NCBI GenBank assembly: GCA_035222895.1
Contig: JAVYIG010002741.1
Span: 78,501 to 142,500, forward strand
DNA from: Strongylocentrotus droebachiensis
Taxonomy: Eukaryota; Echinodermata; Echinoidea; Camarodonta; Strongylocentrotidae
DNA: 64,000 bases
Reading direction: 5' to 3'
The position numbers were made by a program, and so were the translations under genes. Below are positions 1 through 13,200 of the stretch, in pieces. The notes below the pieces were generated by a model. It was not told the origin of the DNA, ran no database searches, and saw only the letters and a list, made by a program, of their open reading frames with translations. Numbering within the stretch: position 1 is the first letter of the stretch; each line of letters starts with the position of its first letter.

Positions 1-88
1 AATCCTTGCTTCTGATTGGTTATCAGCAGATTTGTCACTGATTTTGGTCATTTGTCATTGAAAAAAGGCTATGTGAAACAGGTCCCAT
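1..88. repeat. Partial foldback MITE of the GTTTCACAAAG family
   Basis: Contains the CTTCTGATTGGTTATCAGCA core and a GTGAAACAGGTCCC end seen in the copies at 15323-15471 and 59891-60040. The left part lies outside the window. Confidence 0.4.
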
Positions 89-310
89 GTTAATATGAAT
101 TATGTCCCTTACATACAGAGTATCATGGAAATATAAAACAATATTTTTTTTAATGGCAGTGACAGAAACTAAATACATGATATAAACATATTTGCAGAGA
201 CACAGGGCAGTTCCCAGTATCAGGTAATCCAGCTTTGTTATAACTAAGACTTTCTCCTTTTTACCCCCACCCATCTCTTTTGATACAGAGGCAGAGAGCT
301 TGTTTGTTTT

Positions 311-688
311 AAGCCCGACGCACACTATACGATTCTCCTGCAATCCAATTTTTGTAGAAAGGGTGGTCCTCCTAATTTACGGTCTAAATAATGATAAGAA
401 TATCTTTTAAACAGAATTTTTTGGCACATTTAACTCTTCTAGTCGGATTAAAATCTGAATCGTCTTCATATCGTAGAAGATCACACTACTGGCTTGACGA
501 CACTACGATTCTGCGCCGATTTAGCTTTCCCACCTCCAAGGGAACGTGAAATCCCTTGAAATTTAATCATATGACTATTCAGGTCCTTAGTCATCAAGAT
601 TTTACACGTTTAAATGTTCATATAAAATGCTATCACAAATTCATCCAAGATTGGATCATAGTCTGATCGTGTAGTGTGCGCCGCGCTT
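311..688. mobile_element. TIR element (MITE), CCCGACGCACAC ends
   Basis: The left end AAGCCCGACGCACACTATAC and the reverse complement of the right end AAAGCGCGGCGCACACTACA are imperfect terminal inverted repeats about 380 bp apart. No coding capacity. The target duplication is not clear. Confidence 0.55.
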
Positions 689-817
689 TACAGTCATGGG
701 ACGTGGCTTGTTATAACAGCAGTCATAAAACCTTGCTACCATAGGTTGCCAGCCACATGAATGTCACTGGGGCCAGGGGAATGAATTGGAGTGATTGAGC
801 TCATTGCTCTTGAGGTT

Positions 818-1148
818 TGCCTTCATCAGCTCGAGATTGCCAAATAGCCTGCCATTTCTGATTTGGGAAATAAGCACAAAGTTACAAATCGCGTCTTCAT
901 CAGCTCAAGACTTGACCTCTAAACTCGAGCTAGAGATATTTTGCTCAGTGTTCACGCATAGTGTGAGTCTTTGGGCTGGTGAAGACGCAAAACTAGCCCA
1001 AGATATCTTGGGATGATTATCTCTTCCAAATATCTTGCTAATTGCAACTGCAGGCTGATGAAAACGCAAATTTGCTGGATAATTTGCGATCGGGATAGTT
1101 AAAATAGCGGGTTATTTGGCAATCTTGAGCTAATGATGACAGGCCTTT
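818..1148. mobile_element. MITE family 'TCATCAGCTCGAG', copy 1
   Basis: Imperfect terminal inverted repeats (CTTCATCAGCTCGAGATTGC at the left; GGCAATCTTGAGCTAATGAT at the right), followed on both sides by AAATAGC...GCTATTT-like sequence. Two further copies lie at 51249-51600 and 54563-54836. Confidence 0.7.
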
Positions 1149-1185
1149 GGAGAAGCCTGTACAATCAGCATAGTAAGTAACTGAC

Positions 1186-1246
1186 CTTGGCAATGTACTT
1201 CTGTAGAGCGACCTCTCTCCAATCTCCTTGTGTTGATGAGACAGGG
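1186..1246 (-). CDS. CNTROB: Centrobin coding exon 15 (internal)
   Basis: 61 bp from acceptor TTTATTAG to donor AAG|GTCAGT. Encodes PVSSTQGDWREVALQKYIAK after a split Ser codon and leaves phase 0. Small, so less certain than the others. The C-terminal exons must lie left of the window. Confidence 0.68.
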
Positions 1247-4200
1247 CTAATAAAGGGAAAATATAATAAAAGAAACATCAAAACATGAGTGGATATAATT
1301 TAATCAAGAGGAATTAACAATCCATGAATAAGATATTCCCTCTATTTAAAAAAAAGAGGGGGGGGGGTGGTTTTAAACACTGCAAATGTAAAGACCTTAG
1401 GTAGGCTCATACAATACTATACTGAACAAGGTTTTATTCTATCTTTATAATATACAATTCCCATGCAAAACTCAAATATCTGGACAATCTGGGGGGGGGG
1501 TGCAAATTAAAAACGCATGTTATCATGCAGTGTAACCTAGTTGGTTGGTTTGTTTGTTTTACCTGACTGCTAAGAAAGCATGTGTTTGCTTGTAATTAAG
1601 CAACCAGGGGACCGACAGCTTTAAGTCCTCTCCAAGGGACTTGGTAATGAAGATTAATGCCTTACCACAGGGTACTAGCATATATTGAATTGGTTTGTTT
1701 GTTTTGAACCCGGAACCTCTCTACCACTGAGCCATCACGTTTCACTCTGAAAAAAGGGACCATGGAATAATATTACAAACTAGACATCTAGCCTTACCTA
1801 TCCAGCATATCTAGGGGCCCTGTGGAGAGGTCACTCAGGTTATGACCTTTGACCCTAGTGTTGCTAGGGGTTGCTAAGGAGCCTGGTATCTGAAGGAGTA
1901 AGCCTTGACCTGGATGGATGTTGATATCAGGTGAAGCTCTCTCTTTGGTTGGCGATGATGTGAGAGTAGAGTTATGTTGACTCATCCATCCTACTATTAA
2001 AAACAATAAAGGAGAGATTCATCTAGTCTACCGTAAAATATAATTAATGAATAATGATACAAAAATAGGTTTCACATGAACACAGAATTACCAAATACAT
2101 CCACTTTCCTTTAAAGGGATCCGGTAACTTTGTCTCAGATTCTGAAACAAAATTCCGGATTTAGCTCATGCTGCAATGATAACTATAAACCTTTAGGTCA
2201 GTCAGGAACCCCATGACTTTTACAGGCCGATAGCCTGTCTGATTATCAAGATATTTATGATTGGAATTACAAATTTTGAAAACGGTTTTCATAACACTAC
2301 AGTCTATTGGGAAAAACCGGTCACTCAAAGATTTTTACTCTTTTGAGGCACTTTTTGATCATTTTGAAGCGCAAATTTTTTAGGGCTTCAATATTACACG
2401 ATTTCACAGACACTGACAACACGTAGAGCCGTGCATCTCAGATTTAACATTGTTACACGATCCTTTAAAGAAATCTTTGATACAACTAATATATCATCCA
2501 TCAAAGATTTCCTAACATACTTAACTGTTTATAAATCTGTCTAGTTTAAAGATTTTTAATCAAGAAAGTGCTGGTTAGCACAAAACTCTATGAAATGTGA
2601 TTTATACGTCTTTAAACTACATAAATATCTGTTTTCCTGCATGGTCATAATGTACTGTTCAACATGTGATTTTCCAATGCCAACACTGTGAGAAACAATA
2701 GACTATGAGAACATATGCTATCCTGTCTTTTCCTGAGGAATTCTATAAAGGGCTGTACGGTCAAACCTGTCCATAAAGGTTAAGCCACTCAAGGAAAACA
2801 GAAAAAGTGGACACTGTAGACAGGAGGCCTTTCTAGACAGGTTCTACAACACACATTCCTATGGCAAGGGAGAAAGAATACATGGCCACTAAAGACAGGT
2901 GGCCTTTATAGAGAGATGGCAACTATGACAGCTTTGACTGTATTTCCCTGTATTGACACTATAGGTAGGCACATTCATGGGGCACTAGAGGGCGCTTTGC
3001 GCGCGTACGAAAATCTGAATGGCCTTGCTGCGGTGGGTCGGCAATAATCAGCCCAAAACTTGGATATGGGAGGGTGGAAGGATATATCTTTTTTATAATG
3101 TTATCTGGTCTTACCCTTAACCATCCTATGTTTAATCTATGTAGAAATAACATGCGAGTACGATAAGAGAAACATCGGGCCCATTACTGATGCAACTTTT
3201 AAAATATTAGCCTAGAAATGACCACCAAACGGAAAAAATTGACATTTTTTCCCGACAAATCTTCATAAAATCTGATTTATAAACAAGTCACATCTAGGTA
3301 CACTAATACAAATACGATTTTCTGAAAATTCAGGTATTATTTTTTAAGTTTCTTTCAAGTATATTTCTGCGCATTGCAGCGCCAATGTTCTTCACTGCTT
3401 CAAAATCACCCTTGAATTTTTTTTTTTGCAACGAATTTGTTACGAGGTCCGCGAGTGTTCCCCGTTCCTTGCGTGTTGAAAGTTTGGTAATACATAGTTT
3501 ACATTGACTCGCGCACGAAAAAATGGTCGAAAACAAAATGTCAAATGAAGAAATAAACAAGCTTTTGTATAGTTATAAGAGTTCTACCGAGGTTCCTTTG
3601 TCGATTTAATTTATTATATAGTCTCAATTAGAATTCAGAATTATCTCACTGAAAAGTTAAGAAACCGACGATGTTCTCGATCGTAGTTATTTTCATTTTG
3701 CCAGCAGCCGATCTAGCGTTGTTTGGGCAAAAAGCTAGGCCACTGCCTTCCCATCGCAAACCTTTCCGAGTCCCGCTAAAATGGCGCGCTGCGGAGCTCC
3801 GAAGCTGCGTTGGTATCGCTGCAAACTCTCAGCCGGCTAGCTCCCCACGACGGACCATTCGCGGTATTGAGAGAGTGTGTGTGTGTGAGGTACGATTTTG
3901 GATTCGAGAACGCACGTAATGCAACCGTGCGCGTCATATTCAGCTGTCGAATGTCTACGACCAATTTTACATGTACGATTTTTAGTACAGATACTTGGTC
4001 AGTTTTCTTCTTATATCTTTGGTTTTACAACATTTAAAAATATAATTTCTTCAAATTTGCTCCTGACTCGGTTCAGACTAATTGTGTGATGTGTTTTCAA
4101 GTCAATTTTTTGAATATATTTTTTTGCATGAATTTGCCTACTATAGGATCTTGTATCAGTGATCACAATCATAAAGACCACTGTGAATCCTCCTCTCCAA

Positions 4201-7200
4201 TATCTTGATCCGTCTTTGAAACTCCTTGAATGCTTGAGCACATTATCAAGGTAGCTTGGCTAAAGTAAGGCTAATTATAACATGATTATTGAAGCCCTTT
4301 GGGAGAATCATTTTGATAGTGATGAGGCTACTCTTGGTAAACAAGGTAAACAAGAAATGTTATATTTTTGGCCCAGTGATTGCAGAACACCAGGCACTGC
4401 AGCTAAGAAAACGTGTGACTGATCACTTAGCTTGAGAAAGTCAACTGGAGTGGACGAAAGCTTGGGCAACATAATTCAAGGTTGGTAGAAGCTTCAAAAA
4501 CTATATTTTATCATTATCCCCAACAGATGAAAGTTGTCTGTATCAAGACATGTCATTATCATGATCCACTCACCAATATCTTGTTCTATCTTAGTATCCT
4601 GATGGTCATCAGTCATCATCTCTAGGAACAGACCTGCATCTGACTGGTCAACTCCCATCCACCCTGTTTCCATCTCGCCTCCTCCTCCTCCTCCTCCAAA
4701 TCCATTGTTTCCCTCATGGTTTCTACTCGACCGCGGATGTGTAGCAGTCGACTTTCCTTGCGACATCCCAACTCCATTGGCGACCCTTATATGGGGTGTT
4801 GCATGGAGTCTCTGGTCTACGCCATTGCTGTGACGATGCATCTGCATGCTTGGTTGGTAGTCTGTATGGTGAGCCGTCTGGAGATTTGACGTATAGATAT
4901 CCTGGTAGACGGTACTCTGTGACATCTCACTGTTGGTAGGGGTAGATGGAGCAGCATCTAGAGGGTAGAAGGATGCTTCATGCGGAGCCCCTTCATCTTC
5001 CGATTCTTCTTGCTTGTGAAGATACAGACGTTGGATTGCCTGTCGAGCCTCCTCCTGGGCACGCTTTAATAGCTCTGAATGCTGACCTAACAAAGTCACA
5101 AAGCATTTGGAAATATTTATTCTAGATAATGAAGGTAATATGCCATCAAATATAATTTGTATCTTAAAATAAACCTCACCCCAAGAAGTTATTCCGAGAA
5201 AAAGATTGTATTATTGCTAATTCATCTACAAGATTCCCCCCACCTGAGTATATAAGAGAGGTATAAAACAAGATATTGTTAACATAAAATAAAGTTTCTC
5301 AGCATAAATAAGTAAACACTAATACTTCTCATAATCAATACTCTCATCATTATCCACAAATATGACTTTGCACATGTAACTAACCAAAATATCTTCTTTT
5401 TTGTTGTTGTTGATTTTGCATTTTTTAATTTTTTTTTCCTCAGTCTTATTCATTCTTTAGTTTAATTTCATACTTTGTCTAGTAAAATTTATGTTTTAGC
5501 CTTGCCTCCAGTACATTGAAAATCATTATGATCATACCTTCCATACTTGAGTAAGGACCATTTGCACTCCTGACCTTTGGCGCTTGATTGTCATGACCTC
5601 TGACCCCTTCTCTAGCGTAGACTCGTTCACCAGTCACTTGTCCATTCATTTTAGGAGAGGCTTCCAGTGAGCTGACCATCATCACCGCCTCGTTGCATTG
5701 AGATTGAAGGAAATGCTGCAGCTTACTAACAACACCAAACCTGAAAGAAAATACATTTATCTTGACTTAGCAGGTTACTCACATTACCCACCCTATTTAC
5801 ATAGGAAATACAGCAGATTAAAGATAAAGTTGAGTTCTGGTCATGCGATTGCATTGTGAAAGAAAAGGTGTGGAATGGATCAGAAAAAGTTGATCATGAG
5901 GCATTTAAGTATTGGTGTGTACTGCAAGGTTCTGGAGTTATCAAAACTATAATAAATTTAGCCCAGTCTTGGTAAAGTAACAAGCACTGTACACAGAAAG
6001 ATCTATATGGGACTACACAAATGGTGTCGGGGCGACTAACCTTGATTTCCTTATCTTTCTATGCTCATTACTCAGCCAGTATAGATTTTCTACCAAAATT
6101 GTTTGGCAAATGACATTTATTTGTTATCTTGAATATTCAGTGTAAGTTTTGTTAGATTCTGTGAGAATTTCTTTTCTTTTTTTACCACAACTCAAGTTTA
6201 TCTTTAATCAAGTATTTGATATACCATAAATTAGCTTAAATACATTTAACATCCCAAATTTGTTAGTTTATTCTATGTGCCCAAACAATGTTTTTCATAT
6301 GTTTGTAGGTACTCCACGGAGAATGTGCTGCTTCCGTATAATGCGCTGAATAACACTCATACAGCGCATTATACGGAAGCAGCACTATTTACCCACAATT
6401 ACGGAAGTGCCAGTCAGAGGTCATCACCATTGTGTAGAGATCGTAAATTCCCACGGTACACGTGAAAAGGAAGCTAAGCTGATCGGTCTGGTAAGAAAAT
6501 TGCTTTTAATTTTTTATTTTTACCTCTGATTATGATATCCTGGGATTAATTACGATCACAAGTCCCACACAATTTATCAAAGCCACTGTCCAATATTGGG
6601 CGGGTGCGGGAAAGTGTGATTTTGGACACATTTTTGATGTTGTTTACCTACCTCTCCGTGGGGCCCTATGGGAGCAAGTTAAGGCTCTCTCGAATACTAT
6701 CATTAAAAAAACATTTCGAGAGAGCCCTTAAGGCTAGGTATTCGTGTAATGAATTCCTAATATAAAAGATAAGTACATAAGCTCACCAGTAACTTGATAA
6801 ATGACTCTTCATGCGAACTGCTAGGATAGTATCAGATGTGGGAATCCAACAAAATAACTCATCTGGGGCCCAGAGGCATGATGTCCATATAATTATCACG
6901 CATTAAATATATACACAAAAATTTCCTTCAATAGGTGTCAAAATGCTTGAAGGAAATGAAGTGACCGCGTCCGCGATGCCTCAACGAAACGCGTCAAAAG
7001 TAAAATGCACTTGAAATGAAAACTCCTCCTTGGATAGCACAAGCGATGAATGTTTTTACAATGCAAGATGATATCCAATGGACTAAATCTAAATGAGAAA
7101 TCCTCTTGGTGATAATTGAAGCTGATAAAACATAATGTTGTGCAGATGAGTTGTATTATACAGTTGCGTGTGACTAGCAGAACAATCTTGTTTCCAGGGT

Positions 7201-10200
7201 GAAATCCTTCTACTAAGATGGTGCACAATGGAATGAATCTAGAAAATTGTGTCATCTGCCTATTTCCTGACAGTCTCTTGATTGGCCAGTTGTTGCCATG
7301 ATACAAAAACATCTTCTAGGGTACAGTAGTGAAGGTATTTCAACAACAGGTGAGTTTGCCTGATTTATATTCTATCGAGTCACAATGTTGAATAGGCTGA
7401 CCAGCAGTAAACAAAAGAGACGATTTCAAAAAGGAATTGCTGGTCTGATTATGAAAGGCAATTGATGGTTGTGTAGTAAAATCAGCTGACAATTGTTAAC
7501 AAACTGTGATGAAGTGCAAATGTTTTTAGAATTGATGATAAAATGTCAAAGGTACCGGGCTTGATGAGCATTCTTGCTTTTTTTCTGGTTCCTAATATAC
7601 TTTTATGTTATTATATAAAACTGTTTATACCTTTTTTTTATGTGTTAGGAGTGTCGTGGTCGAGTGGTTTAAGGTGCTTGACTGGAGATGCGAAGGTCGA
7701 GGGTTTGAATCCCGGCACGGCACTAATATCCATTGGCAAGATATTAACCTGCACTTGCTACTCTCCACCCAGGTGTTAAATGGGTCCCCGCTATTGTTGG
7801 TCAAACAGTTTTTAGCGTCAAGTAATGCCTGGCTGGAATGCTCCCCAGGGAGTGGAGATTGTGCAAAGTGTGTGCGGGCAAGCAGTGAATCCAATGACTG
7901 GGGTAATAGTATATTTGTAAAGCGCTTAGAGACATTTGTATTAAGCGCTATATAGAAGCTAAATATTATTATATTATTAGTTCCTGAAAACTTTAGGTAC
8001 ACTTTTTTTCAGAAACTGAAATGAAAATGATGTCTCCTGTACTCACCTCTGCTGCTGCAGTTTCTCAATCTTTGTCGTTAGTTTAAGAATCTCTTGTTGA
8101 CATTCCGCCAACCTAGAATAAAATGAGAGCATCATAAATCAAGGTTACCAACTTCATAGATTCCTTTAATAGAATAATACCATTGTTTTGATGTACTGTA
8201 TAAAAGGTTAAACTTTAAGAATACACGTAGTTCAGGTATTGAGATCAAGATTTTTGCCAACTAATATCATACAATGCAATGATGCTTGTAATCGTGTTCA
8301 AAAGCTTCCTAACTACCTTCGTTATTTTTCAAGTAAATCCTAGCAAAAGCATGTTTGTACATTGAGGCACGCATAGTAAAAAATTATGCAATCGCACTCT
8401 CTTGCCCAAGAGACTGGCAGAACGTATTCTATTGGCTGAACAGGATAAGAGTCCCGGCCCCCCCACTCCGAGAACGCACGGACCCCATGCGTGTTACCAA
8501 AATGTCCTTTTCGTAACAAAAGAAAAAGGTCGACCCGTATTGACTTTACACACCGGACTTTTGCTGAAAAGGGGGGGGGGGGGGTGCTGAAAAAGGCTTG
8601 TATAACAAAAGAAAAAGGTTGACCCGTATTGACTTTACACACCGGACTTTTGCTGAAAAGGGGGGGTCGCTTGGAACACGCATATGCCTATCCTAAATAA
8701 CACTGAGTGGGGGGGCCGGGATAAGAGTGAAATCTAACAACATTTCTTTATTGGTTATCGCAACAAAGATGTGTGTTTCTTAGTGAGATATAAATCTTGC
8801 TAAAATAATTCTCAAAATACAGATTTAAAACGATTTTAAGGGTTATCTCACTGAGGTAAAATCTCAGAATACCCCCCAAGGTTAAATCTTCACCCATTTA
8901 AATCTACAGTAATGTGAGGTTATGGCATTTAATATGATCACTTGAGATGGTAGTATGAATGCTAACCTGGTTTGATATTGTTGTTGTTTATCAGCCCATC
9001 TTTGTTCCCTCTGCATCATCTCTCTCTGATGAACGTCTTTCTGTACTCGGAGCTCCTCCATGTGTCTTTCGCTCATCTTGGAGATCTGTTTCCTCTGACC
9101 CTCTCGAAGCATCTCCTCCATCTCCTCCGCTTCTCTCTTCATCTTCTCCACCGCCTCATTCGTCCTTGTTCCTTCTCTGTCCTGTATCTCAGCCTCTTGT
9201 TTCTGGAGCCTAGCTTCCCACCGAGCCTTCTCCACACTCAACTCAAGACTTGACTTCTCCTTCATATGGAACACAAATAATTGGACTCTGATTAACATTT
9301 ACTCTGCACAGTATTGGACTGTCCTGTGCAATGAAGGTATTGGGTAACTTTGCCTCTGATTTTAAACAAAATCCTGGATTTAGCTCATGCTGCAATCATA
9401 ATTATAAACCTTAGGTCAAAAATAAATCCCATGATTTTTACAAGCCAATCGCATGTTTGATTATCATGATATATCACATTCCCCATGAGAGCCCACTACA
9501 ATGCATCCTAAAAAAGATATCACTGTATCACAGCATCTTTTAAAATGCAAAATAAGTATTGTGAACCGAACAAGCGATGTCCTAGTCTAGGGTTCTATGG
9601 AAATTTTCATTCAAACAAATATATTATTTTACTTTTCCACTTTCCTGTGATTATATGGATCATTCTACTCTTCATAAGTAACAGGATACTAACAGAAGAA
9701 ATGATTACTAGTCCATGTGATTAATATATTAACGTTTTTTTGCCTTTTCTTCTTTGCAAGAACTCATACATGTATAGAAACAAGATTTGATATTTGTTTA
9801 ATCTTTACCAAACTATCAGTACTACTCAATAAACCAGTGTCTTTGTTTTCAATTTACCTTCTCCCTGAGAGCATTTTCTTTGTCCTTCCTACTTTCATCA
9901 GCCTCTCTTCTTATCTTGATGAGATCTTTGTTGAGTTCATCCACTGTCCTCTTCTCTTCCTGGAGCAATCTCTGCATGTCATCATAGGATGCGGCCCGCT
10001 CCATCTCTAACGAGGATACCTTCTGCTCCAGTTCAACCTCTCTCTCCTGCCATTCTTTTCTTTCCTATCAAATCAATAGGCCATTTTCGTAATGTAACCA
10101 AATTTAATGCATAAGTCTTTGTGAGGTGCCTCAATACAAATTATTTCATTCACCTGATATAGTCAGAATGCAATTTCTACATATATTAAGTGTTGCTAGT

Positions 10201-13200
10201 TAGGTCAAGCCATAATGTTTGTCCTACCTGGCAACAACTAATGTATGCATTTCGAATTCTGTCTATTAAAATACTATTATTCTTATCAGGTGAATGAAAT
10301 AATTTGTATTGAGGCACTTCACAAAGACTTATGAATTAAATTTAGTTACATTACGAAAATGACCTATTCACCAAATTTATCTTGACAAATATTTAAATAG
10401 TAAAGTTAAAATCTAAAAATGTTGCCAATCAGTACTTAAATACATGCTAGACATGTCATAGACAAGATATAGAGCCACAAATATGATTTTCAAAACTTGT
10501 TTATACAAATTATTATAGTGCTCTTTTATCTTACTGACTTTAAATAAAATATAGAAATTAAAGATGAAATGATTCTCAGAATGCAATCCCTGAATATCAA
10601 GTCAGATCAATTCACAGTTGTACTGAACATCACTGTTCAAGCAGAGTTCTATAAATATATCAAATAGGTCAAGGTATATGCATCATGATTACTGAAGCTG
10701 AGTGAAGTTTACCAATCAAGAGATTCTCTAATAAAGCAATCACAAGATGCATGGCAAGACATGCAGACAAGGCTAAATCATAAATACAAAATGAATGCTG
10801 CTGCTACTTATATTTCATTCCCCTGTAGGAATAAATGTATCTCAATAGTCAGAACTCATATTGCATACAACAACACGTAATATATGCAATTTGGATCCTG
10901 ACTAATGAAATACAATTATTTGTAACAGGTGAATGAAATAATTTGTATCGAGGCACTTAAAGGCATCGTTTGACAAGGTTAAATCTGAGAAGCACGGCCC
11001 AACGTGTTATCAGTATCTGTGATATGGTGTAATATTGAAGCCCTAAAAAATTGCGCTTCAAGAAGTGCCTTTAACAAAGTAAAAATCTTTGAGTGGCCGG
11101 TTTTACCATACTGGTACTTGTTTTCCCAAATACACTGTAGTCTAATGAAAACCCGTTTCTTGATAATCAGACAGGCAATCGGCTCGTACAAGTCATGGGG
11201 TTCCTGACTGACCTAAAGGCTTATAATCCCTTTAAGTGTTTATTTGGTTACATTACGCAAATGGCCATTGAACCATGAATCACACTCACCGATGCCAGAG
11301 TGGCTTGAACTTTTTTGAGCTGCCGTTCTGCCTTCAGACAATCCTCCCCCATGGATTCCATTTGTTTATTGGTAAGCTGTGCCATCCTTTGAGCTTCCTC
11401 CCATCTCTTCCCATTTTCTGCTTGATGTTGTTTTAACTGATAGATAAAAGAAAATAAAGAGAGGGGAAAATATAAGAGTCAGGGCATTCACATATTTTGA
11501 ATTAAATTTGCATACCTTGAAAAAAATAAGGAAAGGCAAATGATAAGAATCAGGGCATTCATATATTTTGAATTAAATTTGCATACCTTGACAAAAATAA
11601 GGAACGCATCCCAGAGCAACCATGAATTACGATACATTTTCAATAAATTATGCATTTCATAATATATCTGAATAACAGGTCCTCAATCCTTCCTATGCAT
11701 CCCAATTTCAAAACAAATACATGTAGCTAAAATCAGATTTCAGGTGACAAATCTCACAAATGTATTAATTTCCTTTTAAAAAGGGACCAATTTATGCTAC
11801 TTTGATTGTATTCCATCCTTTTTAACAGTATATGTGCATAGCTCTGATCAAGGGTACCCAAGTGTTACATTGCAGGTAAAATTTGAAACTCATTGCCATA
11901 CCTTGGTAATATCATAACTATAGACCTTGAACATCGCAAAACACACACCAAAAGTATTGGAGCATACAGAATTTTCTACATGCTATCAATCAGCCACCGA
12001 AGTTCACATTGTCACAAATTCATTGTACATAACTCGGTGTCCACTTCATGCAGTTATTTCTGTGTAGATCTCACTTTTTTTAAACAAACTGATTTGTATT
12101 TTAAGGTGTATCATAAAGTAAGTAAAATACAACTGATAAATCAAGATGTTGAGGAAAAGCTCTCAAAATAGTGCAAAAACCAAAGTGGACACCGAGTTAT
12201 GTACAACGCATATGAGTTTGTAACACACAAACTTTCTTCTCACATTCTTATCTGTGCATATATATCCTCTTGCTAATGTTTTATGTTATAGAGAGCTATG
12301 CAACACACATGCACATATTTTCCTTTTTTCACTTAACCGCCCAACTTCTATTTATTTGCATTAAATGCTACTCATCACAAACTATACCTGTACATAACTC
12401 GGTGTCCACCTTATGCCTGGTATCACTAAAAAATGAATCATAATTTGTAAGCTATTGGATTTTTTGTTTGTAAATGGAATTATTATAACAAATTTAAAGT
12501 AACTAAAACAAGTTGCCACCATTAAGTTACATATAGTGCAAATATAATAAGTTATATTGTTAAAACAGAATTATGGACACCAAGTTATGTACATGTACAA
12601 ATATGGACACCAAGTTATGTACAATGCTGCCCATCTTTCCCAATCTCAACCACTGTAAGTAAACTATTGGATATTTTGTTTGTAAATGGAATTATTATAA
12701 CAAATTTTAAGTAAATTATATAAAAAAAATACCATTAAGTTACATATATAGTGCAAATATAATAAGTTATATTGTTAAAACAGAAATACGGACACCAAGT
12801 TATGTACAAACACGGACACCAAGTTATGTACAATGCATCACGTTTTCCCAATCTCAACCACTGTAACTTCATCCTCATGTCCAAATCTCAGAATCCATTG
12901 CAAACCTTACACAGATAACACTGACAAGTTTCTATCGCCAAAAGTTGATCGAATTCAATGATACTGCTTTCGAGCTTGTGACAGTGATTGTACATAACAC
13001 AGAACAAAATGGCCGATCGTGAAGGAACTTTGCCCGCATTGCGGCGCGTTTGGACGAATTACCGGCGAAGTATATATTTTTTATTTCGCCCACGAAGGCA
13101 CTTTTCATTTCAAGTACAATAACATTTTTTTCTTTTTTAATCAAACTGTGAGCTTCATGTGCATGTACATAACAGGACAGGACACCAAAATTTGCTAGGT

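Noticed and set aside
3330-3560. A 76-codon minus ORF with Cys pairs in a CpG-richer stretch
   Set aside because: Could be a relic of a transposon-encoded zinc-binding domain, but too short and unrecognised to call.
7605-7955. ORFs of about 116-125 codons on both strands
   Set aside because: They coincide with a tRNA-headed SINE.
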